Assembly: GCF_038397755.1 (NCBI RefSeq)
Contig: NZ_CP151637.1
Location: 1,798,001 to 1,862,000 of the forward strand
Reading direction: 5' to 3'
Origin: Microbacterium sp. LWH7-1.2
GTDB lineage: Bacteria > Actinomycetota > Actinomycetes > Actinomycetales > Microbacteriaceae
Length of the DNA stretch: 64,000 nucleotides
Below are positions 30,745 through 39,066 of this stretch, in pieces (the first letter of the stretch is position 1; each line of letters opens with the position of its first letter). The translations under genes were made by a program, and so were the position numbers. The notes under the pieces are model-generated. The model searched no databases. It saw nothing but the letters and a program-made list of their open reading frames with translations, and was not told the DNA's origin.

Positions 30745-31430
30745 GCCCGACCGAAGCCGACACGCTCAGCAAGTCGCAGCAGGCGTACCGCTGGATCAAG
30801 GAGCGCATCGCGAACCAGGAGTTCACGCCGGGATACCGCCTGGTGCTCGGCAGCATCGCCGGCGAGCTCGACATGAGCGTCGTGCCGGTCCGCGAGGCGA
30901 TCCGCCAGCTCGAGGCCGAGGGGCTCGTCACGTTCGAGCGCAACGTCGGTGCCCGCGTATCGATGGTCGACGACTCGCAATACCGCTACAGCATGCAGGC
31001 GCTGTCGATCCTCGAGGGCACCGCCACCGCGCTGGCCGCGCGCCGGCTCTCGGCCGACGACATCCGCAACGCGCGTCGTATCAACGAGCTCATGATCGAG
31101 ACGCTCGAGCACTTCGACCCTCGAGCATTCACCGCGCTCAACCAGGAGTTCCACGCGGCGCTGTTCGAGAAGTGCGCCAACCCGCGCATGCTCGACCTCG
31201 TCCACGCCGAGTGGGCCCGCCTCGGCCACCTGCGCGACTCGACCTTCAGCTTCGTGCCGGGCCGGGCCCAGGAGTCGGTGCGCGAGCACGAGAACATCCT
31301 CGTGCTCATCGAGACCGGCGCCCCGCTCGGCGAGATCGAGAAGGCGGCCCGCCGGCACCGGTCGGCGACCCTCGACGCCTACATGATCCATGAGCACCCC
31401 GACGAGGCCCTGGGCCTCCCCGCGTTCTGA
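30741..31430 (+). CDS. GntR-family (FadR/FCD subfamily) regulator
   Basis: 229 residues. The N-terminal winged helix (about 12-75; QQAYRWIKERIANQEF, MSVVPVREAIRQLEAEGLV) is GntR-type, and the C-terminal helical domain (LSILEGTATALAARRLS, HEFHAALFEK-like FHAALFEKCANP, HENILVLIETG) is the FCD ligand domain. It overlaps the upstream fusion gene by ATGA and lies inside the hpa operon, so it probably controls that operon and the divergent MHS transporter through the palindrome at 29141. Confidence 0.9.
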   Translation: MSPTEADTLSKSQQAYRWIKERIANQEFTPGYRLVLGSIAGELDMSVVPVREAIRQLEAEGLVTFERNVGARVSMVDDSQYRYSMQALSILEGTATALAARRLSADDIRNARRINELMIETLEHFDPRAFTALNQEFHAALFEKCANPRMLDLVHAEWARLGHLRDSTFSFVPGRAQESVREHENILVLIETGAPLGEIEKAARRHRSATLDAYMIHEHPDEALGLPAF

Positions 31431-31434
31431 ATCG

Positions 31435-31459
31435 CGGATGCTGCGGGCCGCAGCATCCG
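31435..31459. repeat. GGATGC-type perfect palindrome inside the hpa operon
   Basis: CGGATGCTGCGG and CCGCAGCATCCG are perfect 12-bp arms around one G, lying between the GntR gene and hpaE, 30 bp before the hpaE start. Here it would be an intra-operon attenuator or processing stem, since the genes downstream belong to the same pathway. Confidence 0.8.
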
Positions 31460-31489
31460 TCTCCACAGACCTCCGACGAAGGAGCAGCA

Positions 31490-33022
31490 ATGACCGACAC
31501 CCAGACAGTCCTCGCGACCCGACACGTGCCCGAGGGCCTGCCGAGCCGCATCCAGCACTACATCGACGGCCAATTCGTCGACTCGCAGGGCGGCGACACG
31601 TTCGACGTGCTCGACCCGGTGACGAACGAGACGTACGTGCAGGCCGCGGCCGGCAAGAAGGCCGACATCGACCGGGCCGTCGCCGCCGCCCGGCGCGCGT
31701 TCACCGAGGGGCCGTGGCCGCGGATGCTGCCGCGCGAGCGCTCGCGCGTGCTGCACCGGATCGCGGACATCGTGGAGTCGCGCGACGCGCGTCTGGCCGA
31801 GCTGGAGTCGTTCGACTCGGGCCTGCCGATCACGCAGGCGCTCGGTCAGGCCCGTCGCGCGGCCGAGAACTTCCGGTTCTTCGCCGACCTGATCGTGGCG
31901 CAGGCCGACGACGCCTACAAGGTGCCCGGCCGGCAGATGAACTACGTCAACCGCAAGCCGATCGGCGTCGCAGGGCTCATCACTCCCTGGAACACGCCGT
32001 TCATGCTCGAGTCGTGGAAGCTCGGCCCCGCCCTCGCCACCGGCAACACCGTGGTGCTCAAGCCCGCTGAGTTCACACCGCTGTCGGCGTCGCTGTGGGC
32101 CGGGATCTTCGAGGAGGCAGGCCTCCCGAAGGGCGTCTTCAACCTCGTCAACGGACTCGGCGAGGACGCCGGCGACGCGCTGGTGAAGCATCCCGACGTC
32201 CCCCTCATCTCGTTCACGGGCGAGAGCCGCACCGGGCAGATCATCTTCGGCAACGCCGCGCCGTTCCTGAAGGGCCTGTCGATGGAGCTGGGCGGCAAGA
32301 GCCCAGCCGTGGTGTTCGCCGACGCGGACCTCCAGGCGGCCGTCGACGCGACGATCTTCGGTGTGTTCTCGCTCAACGGCGAGCGCTGCACCGCGGGCTC
32401 GCGCATCCTCGTGGAGCGCCCGATCTACGACGAGTTCGTGAAGCGCTACGCGGCGCAGGCCGACCGCGTCGTGGTGGGCTACCCGCACGACCCTGCGACG
32501 GAAGTGGGTGCACTGGTCCACCCGGAGCACTACGACAAGGTCGTCTCGTACATCGAGATCGGCAAGGCCGAGGCGCGCCTGGTCGCCGGTGGCGACCGCC
32601 CCGAGGGCTTCGAGACCGGCAACTTCGTGCGCCCCACGGTGTTCGCCGACGTCGCCCCCGACGCCCGCATCTTCCAGGAGGAGATCTTCGGCCCGGTCGT
32701 GGCGATCACCCCCTTCGACACCGACGAGGAGGCGCTCGAGCTCGCCAACGGCGTGCGCTACGGCCTCGCGGCGTACGTGTGGACCAACGACCTCAAGCGC
32801 GCCCACAACTTCTCGCAGGCGATCGAAGCGGGCATGGTGTGGCTCAACTCGAACAACGTGCGCGACCTCCGCACACCGTTCGGGGGCGTCAAGGCCTCCG
32901 GCCTCGGCCACGAGGGCGGCTACCGCTCGATCGACTTCTACACCGACCAGCAGGCCGTGCACATCACGCTCGGCCCCGCTCACAACCCCACCTTCGGAAA
33001 GGCGGATGCCGCCGGCCACTGA
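31490..33022 (+). CDS. hpaE: 5-carboxymethyl-2-hydroxymuconate semialdehyde dehydrogenase
   Basis: 510 residues of the aldehyde dehydrogenase family, matching HpaE in length and position. It oxidises the ring-cleavage semialdehyde to 5-carboxymethyl-2-hydroxymuconate with NAD. Motifs: ITPWNTPFMLESWKLGPALA, FTGESRTGQ, catalytic Glu in MELGGKSPAVVFADAD, catalytic Cys in FSLNGERCTAGSR, EEIFGPVVAITPF. RBS GAAGGAG precedes ATG 31490. The gene's 3' end and stop codon lie in a GGATGC stem-loop (33003-33037). Confidence 0.92.
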   Translation: MTDTQTVLATRHVPEGLPSRIQHYIDGQFVDSQGGDTFDVLDPVTNETYVQAAAGKKADIDRAVAAARRAFTEGPWPRMLPRERSRVLHRIADIVESRDARLAELESFDSGLPITQALGQARRAAENFRFFADLIVAQADDAYKVPGRQMNYVNRKPIGVAGLITPWNTPFMLESWKLGPALATGNTVVLKPAEFTPLSASLWAGIFEEAGLPKGVFNLVNGLGEDAGDALVKHPDVPLISFTGESRTGQIIFGNAAPFLKGLSMELGGKSPAVVFADADLQAAVDATIFGVFSLNGERCTAGSRILVERPIYDEFVKRYAAQADRVVVGYPHDPATEVGALVHPEHYDKVVSYIEIGKAEARLVAGGDRPEGFETGNFVRPTVFADVAPDARIFQEEIFGPVVAITPFDTDEEALELANGVRYGLAAYVWTNDLKRAHNFSQAIEAGMVWLNSNNVRDLRTPFGGVKASGLGHEGGYRSIDFYTDQQAVHITLGPAHNPTFGKADAAGH

Positions 33023-33037
33023 GGGCCGCGGCATCCG
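33003..33037 (+). repeat. GGATGC stem-loop spanning the hpaE stop codon
   Basis: CGGATGCCGCCGGCC and GGCCGCGGCATCCG pair with one bulge; the TGA is in the loop. It separates hpaE from hpaD and may protect or process the mRNA. Confidence 0.65.
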
Positions 33038-33066
33038 TTCTCCTCGAGACCACGCAAGGACGCGAC

Positions 33067-34227
33067 ATGACCCACCGTGACCAGATGACCCGCACCTCCT
33101 CCGGCTTCTACGTGAGCCAGGAGGCGCCGATCCTCTCCGACAACCCGATCCCGACGCCCAGCGCGCCGGCGCCCGACATCCTCCGCTGCGCGTACATGGA
33201 GCTCGTCGTCACCGACCTGCTCGCGTCCCGCGAGTTCTACGTCGACGTGCTCGGCCTGTACGTCACCGAGGAGGACGAGAGCACGATCTACCTCCGTTCG
33301 ACGGAGGAGTTCATCCACCACAACCTCGTGCTCCGGCAGGGGCCGGTCGCCGCGGTCGCCGCGTTCTCATACCGGGTGCGCACCCCCGAGGACCTCGACA
33401 AGGCGGTCGCCTTCTACGAGGAGCTCGGCTGCCGCATCGAGCGCCGCCAGGACGGGTTCACGAAGGGCATCGGCGACTCTGTACGTGTGACCGACCCGCT
33501 CGGCTTCCCGTACGAGTTCTTCTACGCCACCGAGCACGTCGAGCGCCTGTCGTGGCGATACGACCTGCACACGCCTGGCGAGCTGGTGCGCCTGGACCAC
33601 TTCAACCAGGTCACCCCCGACGTGCCCCGTGCGGTGAACTTCATGCAGTCGCTGGGCTTCCGCGTCACCGAGGACATCCAGGACGAGGAGGGCACCGTCT
33701 ACGCGGCCTGGATGCGCCGCAAGCCCACCGTGCACGACACCGCCATGACCGGCGGCGACGGGCCCCGCATGCACCACGTCGCATTCGCCACCCACGAGAA
33801 GCACAACATCCTGGCGATCTGCGACAAGCTCGGGGCGCTCCGTCGGTCCGACGCGATCGAGCGCGGCCCCGGCCGCCACGGCGTCTCGAACGCGTTCTAC
33901 CTGTACCTGCGCGACCCCGACGGCCACCGCGTCGAGATCTACACGCAGGACTACTACACCGGCGATCCCGACAACCCGGTCGTCACGTGGGACGTGCACG
34001 ACAACCAGCGCCGCGATTGGTGGGGCAACCCCGTCGTGCCGTCCTGGTACACCGAGGCCTCCCTCGTGCTCGACCTCGACGGCAACCCGCAGCCCGTCGT
34101 CGCCCGCACCGACTCGTCCGAGATGGCGGTCACGATCGGCGCCGACGGCTTCTCGTACACGCGCCCCGACGAGGACTCGATGCCCGAGTACAAGCAGGGC
34201 GAGTACAAGCTCGGCCACCAGCTGTAG
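33067..34227 (+). CDS. hpaD: 3,4-dihydroxyphenylacetate (homoprotocatechuate) 2,3-dioxygenase
   Basis: 386 residues, a two-module VOC extradiol dioxygenase like the 365-residue enzyme of Brevibacterium fuscum. The second module carries the metal ligands: His in RLDHFNQVT, His in RMHHVAFAT and Glu in HRVEIYTQDYYTG. The first module (ILRCAYMELVVTDLLASREFY) is the degenerate copy. It cleaves homoprotocatechuate next to the hydroxyls to give 5-carboxymethyl-2-hydroxymuconic semialdehyde. ATG 33067 follows AAGGA. The metal (Fe or Mn) cannot be told from sequence. Confidence 0.93.
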   Translation: MTHRDQMTRTSSGFYVSQEAPILSDNPIPTPSAPAPDILRCAYMELVVTDLLASREFYVDVLGLYVTEEDESTIYLRSTEEFIHHNLVLRQGPVAAVAAFSYRVRTPEDLDKAVAFYEELGCRIERRQDGFTKGIGDSVRVTDPLGFPYEFFYATEHVERLSWRYDLHTPGELVRLDHFNQVTPDVPRAVNFMQSLGFRVTEDIQDEEGTVYAAWMRRKPTVHDTAMTGGDGPRMHHVAFATHEKHNILAICDKLGALRRSDAIERGPGRHGVSNAFYLYLRDPDGHRVEIYTQDYYTGDPDNPVVTWDVHDNQRRDWWGNPVVPSWYTEASLVLDLDGNPQPVVARTDSSEMAVTIGADGFSYTRPDEDSMPEYKQGEYKLGHQL

Positions 34228-34265
34228 TCACGGCATACGACCGCCCTGCTCCTCCGCAGGCGGCG

Positions 34266-34338
34266 CATGTCCCGATTTCGCCGAAGCATGTCCCGATTTC
34301 GGTCGCTCCCGGTTCTCGGAATGACCGAAAGTGGGACA
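34266..34338. repeat. Direct-plus-inverted repeat between hpaD and hpaH
   Basis: CATGTCCCGATTTCG occurs at 34266-34280 and 34287-34301. The second copy extended (TGTCCCGATTTCGGTC) is inverted at 34323-34338 (GACCGAAAGTGGGACA) with two mismatches. It fills the intergenic gap inside the operon. Confidence 0.8.
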
Positions 34339-34376
34339 CGAACCGATACCCGCCAGGTTTCGAGAGGAAGAGACGG

Positions 34377-35162
34377 ATGCTGCACCCCGACGACATCGCC
34401 GCGATCGCGGCCGAGCTGGCCGAGGCCGATCGCACGTACAGCGTGATCCCGCGGATCACGGCGCGCTACCCGGACGCGACGGTCGAGGACTCGTACGCGA
34501 TCCAGGGCGTGTGGCGCGACCAGAACATCGCCGCGGGACGCACGCTCGTGGGCCGCAAGATCGGGCTCACGTCGAAGGCGATGCAGCAGGCGACGGGCAT
34601 CACCGAGCCCGACTACGGCGTGATGTTCGACGACACCGTCTACGAATCGGGCGCCGAGATCCCGGTCGAGAAGTTCTCGAACGTGCGCATCGAGGTCGAG
34701 CTCGCGTTCGTGCTGAAGACGCCGCTCGAAGGCCCCGACTGCACGCTCGACGACGCCCTCGCGGCGATCGAGTACGCGGTTCCGGCACTCGAGGTGCTGA
34801 ACTCGCACATCGAGCTGGAGGGCCGCACGATCGTCGACACGATCAGCGACAACGCCGCCTACGGTGCGATGGTGCTCGGCAGCGTGCGCAAGCGTCCCGA
34901 CGAGATCGACCTCCGCTGGGTGCCGGGGGTGCTCTCCCGCAACGGCGAGATCGAGGAGACGGGCGTCGCCGCCGGCGTTCTCGGCCACCCGGCGACCGGC
35001 GTCGCCTGGCTCGCGAACAAGTTCCACCAGCACGGGGCACGGCTCGAGGCGGGCGAGATCATCCTCGCGGGCTCGTTCACCCGCCCCATGTGGGTGTCGC
35101 GGGGCGATACCGTCAGGTGCGACTACGGACCCATGGGAGTGATCGAATGCCGCTTCGTCTGA
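34377..35162 (+). CDS. hpaH: 2-oxo-hept-3-ene-1,7-dioate hydratase
   Basis: 261 residues of the FAH-related hydratase family (HpaH/MhpD). It hydrates the dienoate to 4-hydroxy-2-oxoheptanedioate, the HpaI substrate. Family blocks: DSYAIQGVWRDQNIAAGR, GRKIGLTSKAMQQATGI, PDYGVMFDD, and metal-site glutamates in VRIEVELAFVL. ATG 34377 lies in an ACGGATGC word, with GAGAGGAAGA upstream as RBS. Its 3' end overlaps hpaI by 16 bp. Confidence 0.92.
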   Translation: MLHPDDIAAIAAELAEADRTYSVIPRITARYPDATVEDSYAIQGVWRDQNIAAGRTLVGRKIGLTSKAMQQATGITEPDYGVMFDDTVYESGAEIPVEKFSNVRIEVELAFVLKTPLEGPDCTLDDALAAIEYAVPALEVLNSHIELEGRTIVDTISDNAAYGAMVLGSVRKRPDEIDLRWVPGVLSRNGEIEETGVAAGVLGHPATGVAWLANKFHQHGARLEAGEIILAGSFTRPMWVSRGDTVRCDYGPMGVIECRFV

Positions 35163-35950
35163 GCCCGACCTTGAGCGCCGCCCTCGCGTCCGCCGATCGC
35201 CCGCTCGCGGGTATGTGGGTGTGCACGGGCTCGCCGCTCGTGGCCGAGATCTGTGCCGGCTCGGGTCTGGACTGGCTGCTCATCGACATGGAGCACTCCC
35301 CCAACGGCCTCGAATCGGTGCTGGCCCAGCTGCAGGCCGTCGCCGCGTACCCCGTCACCCCGCTCGTGCGGGTGCCGATCGGGGACGTCGCGACGATCAA
35401 ACAGGTGCTCGATCTCGGAGCCCAGAACCTGCTCGTGCCCATGATCTCTTCGAAGGCGGATGCCGAAGCCGCCGTCGCAGCCGTGCGCTATCCCCCGCGG
35501 GGAACCCGGGGTGTGGGCTCCGCGCTCGCACGGTCGGCGCGCTGGAACCGCGTCGACGGCTACCTCGCCGATGCCGACGACCACGTGTCGCTCTTCGTGC
35601 AGATCGAGACGGCGGCCGGCGTCGATGCCGCCGCCGAGATCGCCGCGGTCGACGGCGTGGACGGCGTCTTCGTCGGCCCATCCGACCTCGCCGCATCGAT
35701 GGGCGTGCTCGGCCGGCAGACCCACCCCGACGTCGTGGCCGCCGCGCTGCGCACGTTCGAGGCCGTGCGCGCCGCGGGCAAGCCGGTCGGGGTCAACGCG
35801 TTCGACCCGGCCGCCGCCGACGCCTACCTCGAGGCGGGTGCCTCGTTCATCCTGGTCGGCGCCGATGTGGCGCTCCTCGCGCGCGGCTCCGAAGCCCTCG
35901 CGGCCCGTTTCATCCCCTCCGACGCCGCGGAGGATCGCGCTTCTTACTGA
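35147..35950 (+). CDS. hpaI: 4-hydroxy-2-oxoheptanedioate aldolase
   Basis: 267 residues, class II metal-dependent HpcH/HpaI aldolase. It splits 4-hydroxy-2-oxoheptanedioate into pyruvate and succinic semialdehyde. Signature blocks: GLDWLLIDMEHSPN, PLVRVPIGDVATIKQVLDLG, LFVQIETAAGV with the metal Glu, and VFVGPSDLAASMG. It is the last gene of the hpa operon, overlapping hpaH. No hpaF isomerase or hpaB/hpaC hydroxylase is found in the window. GGGAG lies 6 bases before ATG 35147. Confidence 0.93.
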   Translation: MPLRLSPTLSAALASADRPLAGMWVCTGSPLVAEICAGSGLDWLLIDMEHSPNGLESVLAQLQAVAAYPVTPLVRVPIGDVATIKQVLDLGAQNLLVPMISSKADAEAAVAAVRYPPRGTRGVGSALARSARWNRVDGYLADADDHVSLFVQIETAAGVDAAAEIAAVDGVDGVFVGPSDLAASMGVLGRQTHPDVVAAALRTFEAVRAAGKPVGVNAFDPAAADAYLEAGASFILVGADVALLARGSEALAARFIPSDAAEDRASY

Positions 35951-36008
35951 CCCCGCCCGGCGTGTCAAGGCCACCCGGCGGGCGACGGCGGGATGAGACG
36001 CTGGGGCC

Positions 36009-36803
36009 ATGAAGCGCGACGTCACCAGCCGCATCGCCCTGAACGTCGCCGAGCCCGCGGAACTCGTCTTCGCCATCGCGGCCTCCGGCCACTACATCAC
36101 CGAAGCCGAGAGCCTCACCGCGACGGTGGACGGCACGCCCCTCCGGATCGAGGAGCTCGCCGATGCGCACGAGACTCGCCTGCACCGCGTCATGGCGCCG
36201 GCCGGCGAGTTCGTGATCACGTACAGGGCGACCGTCACAGGCGGCGAGACCGCCCGAGGCGACGACGTCGAGCGGCTCGTCTGCCTCCGCCAGAGCCGCT
36301 ACGCCGAGTCCGACGCCTTGGCCCCGACCGCGGCAGCCGAGTTCCGGGGCATCGACGGGGCCGCCGAGCTGCTCGCCGCGGTGTCGTCGTGGGTCGGCAC
36401 GCGGCTCTCCTACGTGCCCGGCTCCTCGCTGTCCACCGACGGAGCCGTCCGGACCCTGCTCGCCCGCAAGGGCGTCTGCCGCGACTATGCGCACCTGTGC
36501 ATCGCGCTGCTGCGAGGACTCGGCATCCCGGCGCGCATGGTTGCCGTGTATGCGCCGGGGCTCACCCCGATGGACTTCCACGCGGTCGCCGAGGCATGGA
36601 TCGACGGCGCCTGGCGGGTGGTCGACGCCACCACGCTCGCCCCGCGCCCGAGCCTGGTCCGCATCGCGACGGGGAGGGACGCGGCCGACACGGCGTTCCT
36701 CACCGTGGTCTCCGGACGCGCCGACCTCGTCGACATGGCCGTCACCGCCACCGCCGACGCGCTGCCCGACGACGACCTGACGCAGCTGGTCTCCATCGCC
36801 TGA
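36009..36803 (+). CDS. Transglutaminase-like cysteine peptidase-fold protein
   Basis: 264 residues. The C-terminal half has the transglutaminase-core triad: Cys in KGVCRDYAHLCIALL, His in DFHAVAEAWI and Asp in RVVDATTL. The N-terminal half is a beta-rich domain of the type found in these bacterial proteins (YRATVTGGE). No signal peptide is seen, so it is cytoplasmic. The reaction is unknown; candidates are peptide or amide hydrolysis or crosslinking. It starts a small same-strand group with an unrelated membrane protein. Confidence 0.8.
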   Translation: MKRDVTSRIALNVAEPAELVFAIAASGHYITEAESLTATVDGTPLRIEELADAHETRLHRVMAPAGEFVITYRATVTGGETARGDDVERLVCLRQSRYAESDALAPTAAAEFRGIDGAAELLAAVSSWVGTRLSYVPGSSLSTDGAVRTLLARKGVCRDYAHLCIALLRGLGIPARMVAVYAPGLTPMDFHAVAEAWIDGAWRVVDATTLAPRPSLVRIATGRDAADTAFLTVVSGRADLVDMAVTATADALPDDDLTQLVSIA

Positions 36804-36870
36804 GCGCGATGCGGGCGCTGCGGCGCAGCATCCGTTCCGCTCCGTCGTCCCGACATGGCACAGTGAATCC

Positions 36871-37434
36871 ATGAAGAAGTGGGTCGTGCGGTTCGCGTCG
36901 CTGCTGGTGTTCAACATCGTCGTGCTGCTGATCGTCGGCTGGCTGACGCCCGCGCGCGTCGGCTGGGCCGCCCTCTGGGCGGGCATCGTGCTGACGGCGC
37001 TCGTCATCTGGATCAAGCCGCTCGTCGAGAAGTGGTTCCGCTCCATGGCGGCGAGGTCCGCGAACCAGCGCACCAGGGCCGGCGAGAAGCTCGTCGAGTT
37101 CCTGCTCGCGTTCGCCGTCGCGTTCCTCGTCTGGATCGTCACGGTCGTCTTCACCGGCGTCTCGATCGGCGGCGGCATCTTCGGAGCTTTCTGGGGGTGG
37201 GTCATCCCGCCGGTGATCCTGCTCATCGGCTGGGCGATCTACGGCGCCATCGACGACAGGGTCCAGACCCACGCCGGCACGCTCTACGACAAGGCCACCG
37301 GTTCGAAGGTCGGATCGACGGATGCTGCGGCCCCGCCGATCCCGAGTCCCGAGGCATCCGCCGCCCGCAGGGAGCTGTACGACGGGCTCACCGACGAGCA
37401 GCGACGCATGCTCGACGAACTCGGCAACGGCTGA
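36871..37434 (+). CDS. Hypothetical membrane protein
   Basis: 187 residues, not recognised. Four hydrophobic segments are predicted by eye: FASLLVFNIVVLLIVGWL, WAALWAGIVLTALVIWI, FLLAFAVAFLVWIVTVVF and WGWVIPPVILLIGWAIYG. A cytoplasmic C-terminal tail follows, ending in LTDEQRRMLDELGNG, a short motif often seen at the end of actinobacterial SHOCT-like proteins. ATG 36871; a CACAGT -10-like word lies 9 bp upstream. Confidence 0.65.
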   Translation: MKKWVVRFASLLVFNIVVLLIVGWLTPARVGWAALWAGIVLTALVIWIKPLVEKWFRSMAARSANQRTRAGEKLVEFLLAFAVAFLVWIVTVVFTGVSIGGGIFGAFWGWVIPPVILLIGWAIYGAIDDRVQTHAGTLYDKATGSKVGSTDAAAPPIPSPEASAARRELYDGLTDEQRRMLDELGNG

Positions 37435-37446
37435 TCTCGCCCGATC

Positions 37447-37473
37447 TGTCGATCGGGACGCGCTCGCATCGTC
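37447..37473 (+). promoter_or_regulatory. Probable ECF42 promoter (TGTCGA-N17-CGTC)
   Basis: TGTCGA at 37447-37452 and CGTC at 37470-37473, 17 bp apart, lie 38 bp upstream of the DGPF gene. This matches the reported ECF42 consensus (TGTCGA at -35, CGA/TC at -10). Control by the sigma factor encoded just downstream is therefore likely. A small stem (GAGGGGT/ACCCCTC) follows in the leader. Confidence 0.7.
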
Positions 37474-37510
37474 AGAGGGGTGTAGCGACCCCTCCAGAAA
37501 GGACGACACC

Positions 37511-37891
37511 ATGCGGTACGCACTCCTCCTCCACTACCCCGAGATGACCCCCGAAGACATGGGAGACGACGCCTGGGCCGAGGGCATGCGCGAGTTCGAC
37601 GAGTACGCGAAGGCGCTCGACGACGCGGGCGTGCTGATCTCGGCCGAGGTGCTGCAGCCCTCCGCCGTGACCACCACGGTGACCGCACCCGACGGCACGC
37701 TGCGCGTGCAGGACGGCCCGTTCGCCGACACCAAGGAGCAGCTCGGCGGGACGTTCGTGATCGACGTCGCCGACCTCGACGCCGCCATCGGCTGGGCCGG
37801 CAAGGCGCCGTCGATCGGCTGGGGCACCGTCGAGGTGCGGCCGAGCGCCACCCGCTTCGAGAACGGCGCCTGGACCCAGTTCGCGAGCTGA
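37511..37891 (+). CDS. YciI-like DGPF-domain protein
   Basis: 126 residues with the family order: MRYALLLHYPEMTPE, then the DGPF motif in RVQDGPFADTKEQLGG, then FVIDVADLDAAIGWAGKAP and GTVEVRP near the end. DGPF proteins are the hallmark partners of ECF42 sigma factors; their biochemical activity is unknown. The TGA overlaps the ATG of the sigma gene (TGATG). RBS AAAGGAC lies upstream of ATG 37511. Confidence 0.88.
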   Translation: MRYALLLHYPEMTPEDMGDDAWAEGMREFDEYAKALDDAGVLISAEVLQPSAVTTTVTAPDGTLRVQDGPFADTKEQLGGTFVIDVADLDAAIGWAGKAPSIGWGTVEVRPSATRFENGAWTQFAS

Positions 37892-38961
37892 TGCCGAGCG
37901 TCGACGATTCCCGCGCGGTCGCCGCGCGCACCGCGCGGGAATCGTACGGCCGCATCCTGGCCGTCGTCGCGACCTCCACGCGCGATGTCGCCCTCGCCGA
38001 GGACGCGCTCGCCGACGCTTTCGAGCGGGCGCTGCGCACCTGGCCGGACGCCGGCATCCCCGCCAATCCCGAAGGGTGGCTGGTCACCGTGGCTCGAAAT
38101 CGGCTGCGCGACGCCCTCGCATCGGCGGCCCGCCGGACCGGCGTGCCGCTGGACGAGGGGATCGCCGCGGTGCGAGCGGACGAGCGCGAGGTCGATGCGC
38201 TCACTGCACTGGAGCGTGCCGAGGCGATCCCCGACCGCCGGCTCGAGCTGCTCTTCGCGTGCGCGCACCCGGCGATCGACCCGGCCATCCGCACACCGCT
38301 CATGCTGCAGACGGTGCTGGGATTCGAGGCGACCGAGATCGCCCGCGCGTTCGGTGTGGAGCCGTCGGCGATGGCGCAGCGTCTCGTTCGCGCGAAGCGG
38401 CGGATCCGGGATGCCGGCATCCCGTTCCGGGTGCCCACGCGCGCCGACATGCCGTCTCGGCTGCCCGCCGTGCTCGAGGCGATCTACGGCGCCTACGCCA
38501 TCGGATGGCTCGATCAGGGCGATGAACCGCGCGAGTCGCTCGCCGATGAGGCGCGCTGGTTCGCGGTGCTGACAGCGACGCTGCTCGGCGACGAGCCCGA
38601 GGCCTGGGGGCTCGCCGCCCTGCTCACCTACGCGCAGTCGCGTGCGCCGGCCCGCGCCGACGTGCCCTGGACTCCGCTCGACGAGCAGGACCCGGCGCAG
38701 TGGGATCGCGGGCTCATCGCGGAGGGCGCCGCGCTGCTGCGCCGCGCCTCGGCACTCGGGCGTCCGCTCGGGCGCTTCCAGCTGGAGGCGGCGATCCAGG
38801 CGGTGCACTGCGACCGCGCCCGCAGCGGCATCCTCGACGTCGAGGCCCTCGTGAAGCTCTACCGAGGGCTCGTCGCGATCGCACCGACCGATGGTGCACG
38901 ACGAGCCCTGGCAGCGGCCGAGGCGCGTGTGTCCGCGGCCGGCGAGGCATCGGACCTGTAA
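37891..38961 (+). CDS. ECF42-type RNA polymerase sigma factor
   Basis: 356 residues: sigma region 2 (residues about 15-75; DVALAEDALADAFERALRTW), region 4 (about 120-175; EATEIARAFGVEPSAMAQRL) and a long helical C-terminal extension of about 180 residues (DMPSRLPAVLEAIYGAYAIG and later repeats). This extension has TPR-like character and is required for activity in studied ECF42 members. There is no anti-sigma gene; control is thought to lie in the extension. Coupling to the DGPF gene and a matching promoter upstream make the assignment firm. Confidence 0.9.
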   Translation: MPSVDDSRAVAARTARESYGRILAVVATSTRDVALAEDALADAFERALRTWPDAGIPANPEGWLVTVARNRLRDALASAARRTGVPLDEGIAAVRADEREVDALTALERAEAIPDRRLELLFACAHPAIDPAIRTPLMLQTVLGFEATEIARAFGVEPSAMAQRLVRAKRRIRDAGIPFRVPTRADMPSRLPAVLEAIYGAYAIGWLDQGDEPRESLADEARWFAVLTATLLGDEPEAWGLAALLTYAQSRAPARADVPWTPLDEQDPAQWDRGLIAEGAALLRRASALGRPLGRFQLEAAIQAVHCDRARSGILDVEALVKLYRGLVAIAPTDGARRALAAAEARVSAAGEASDL

Positions 38962-39066
38962 CAAACCGACCCGCAACGGACCGCTTCGCGGAACCCGTGA
39001 CCAAGATGGAGGGATCCCCGCAGCGACAGCACGCATGCGCGGGCACACCCGACTCATGGAGGCACC

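Noticed and set aside
14339..35950. Genomic island borders (integrase, tRNA site, att repeats) around the aromatic genes
   Set aside because: No integrase, transposase, tRNA or flanking direct repeats were found, and composition is like the rest of the window.
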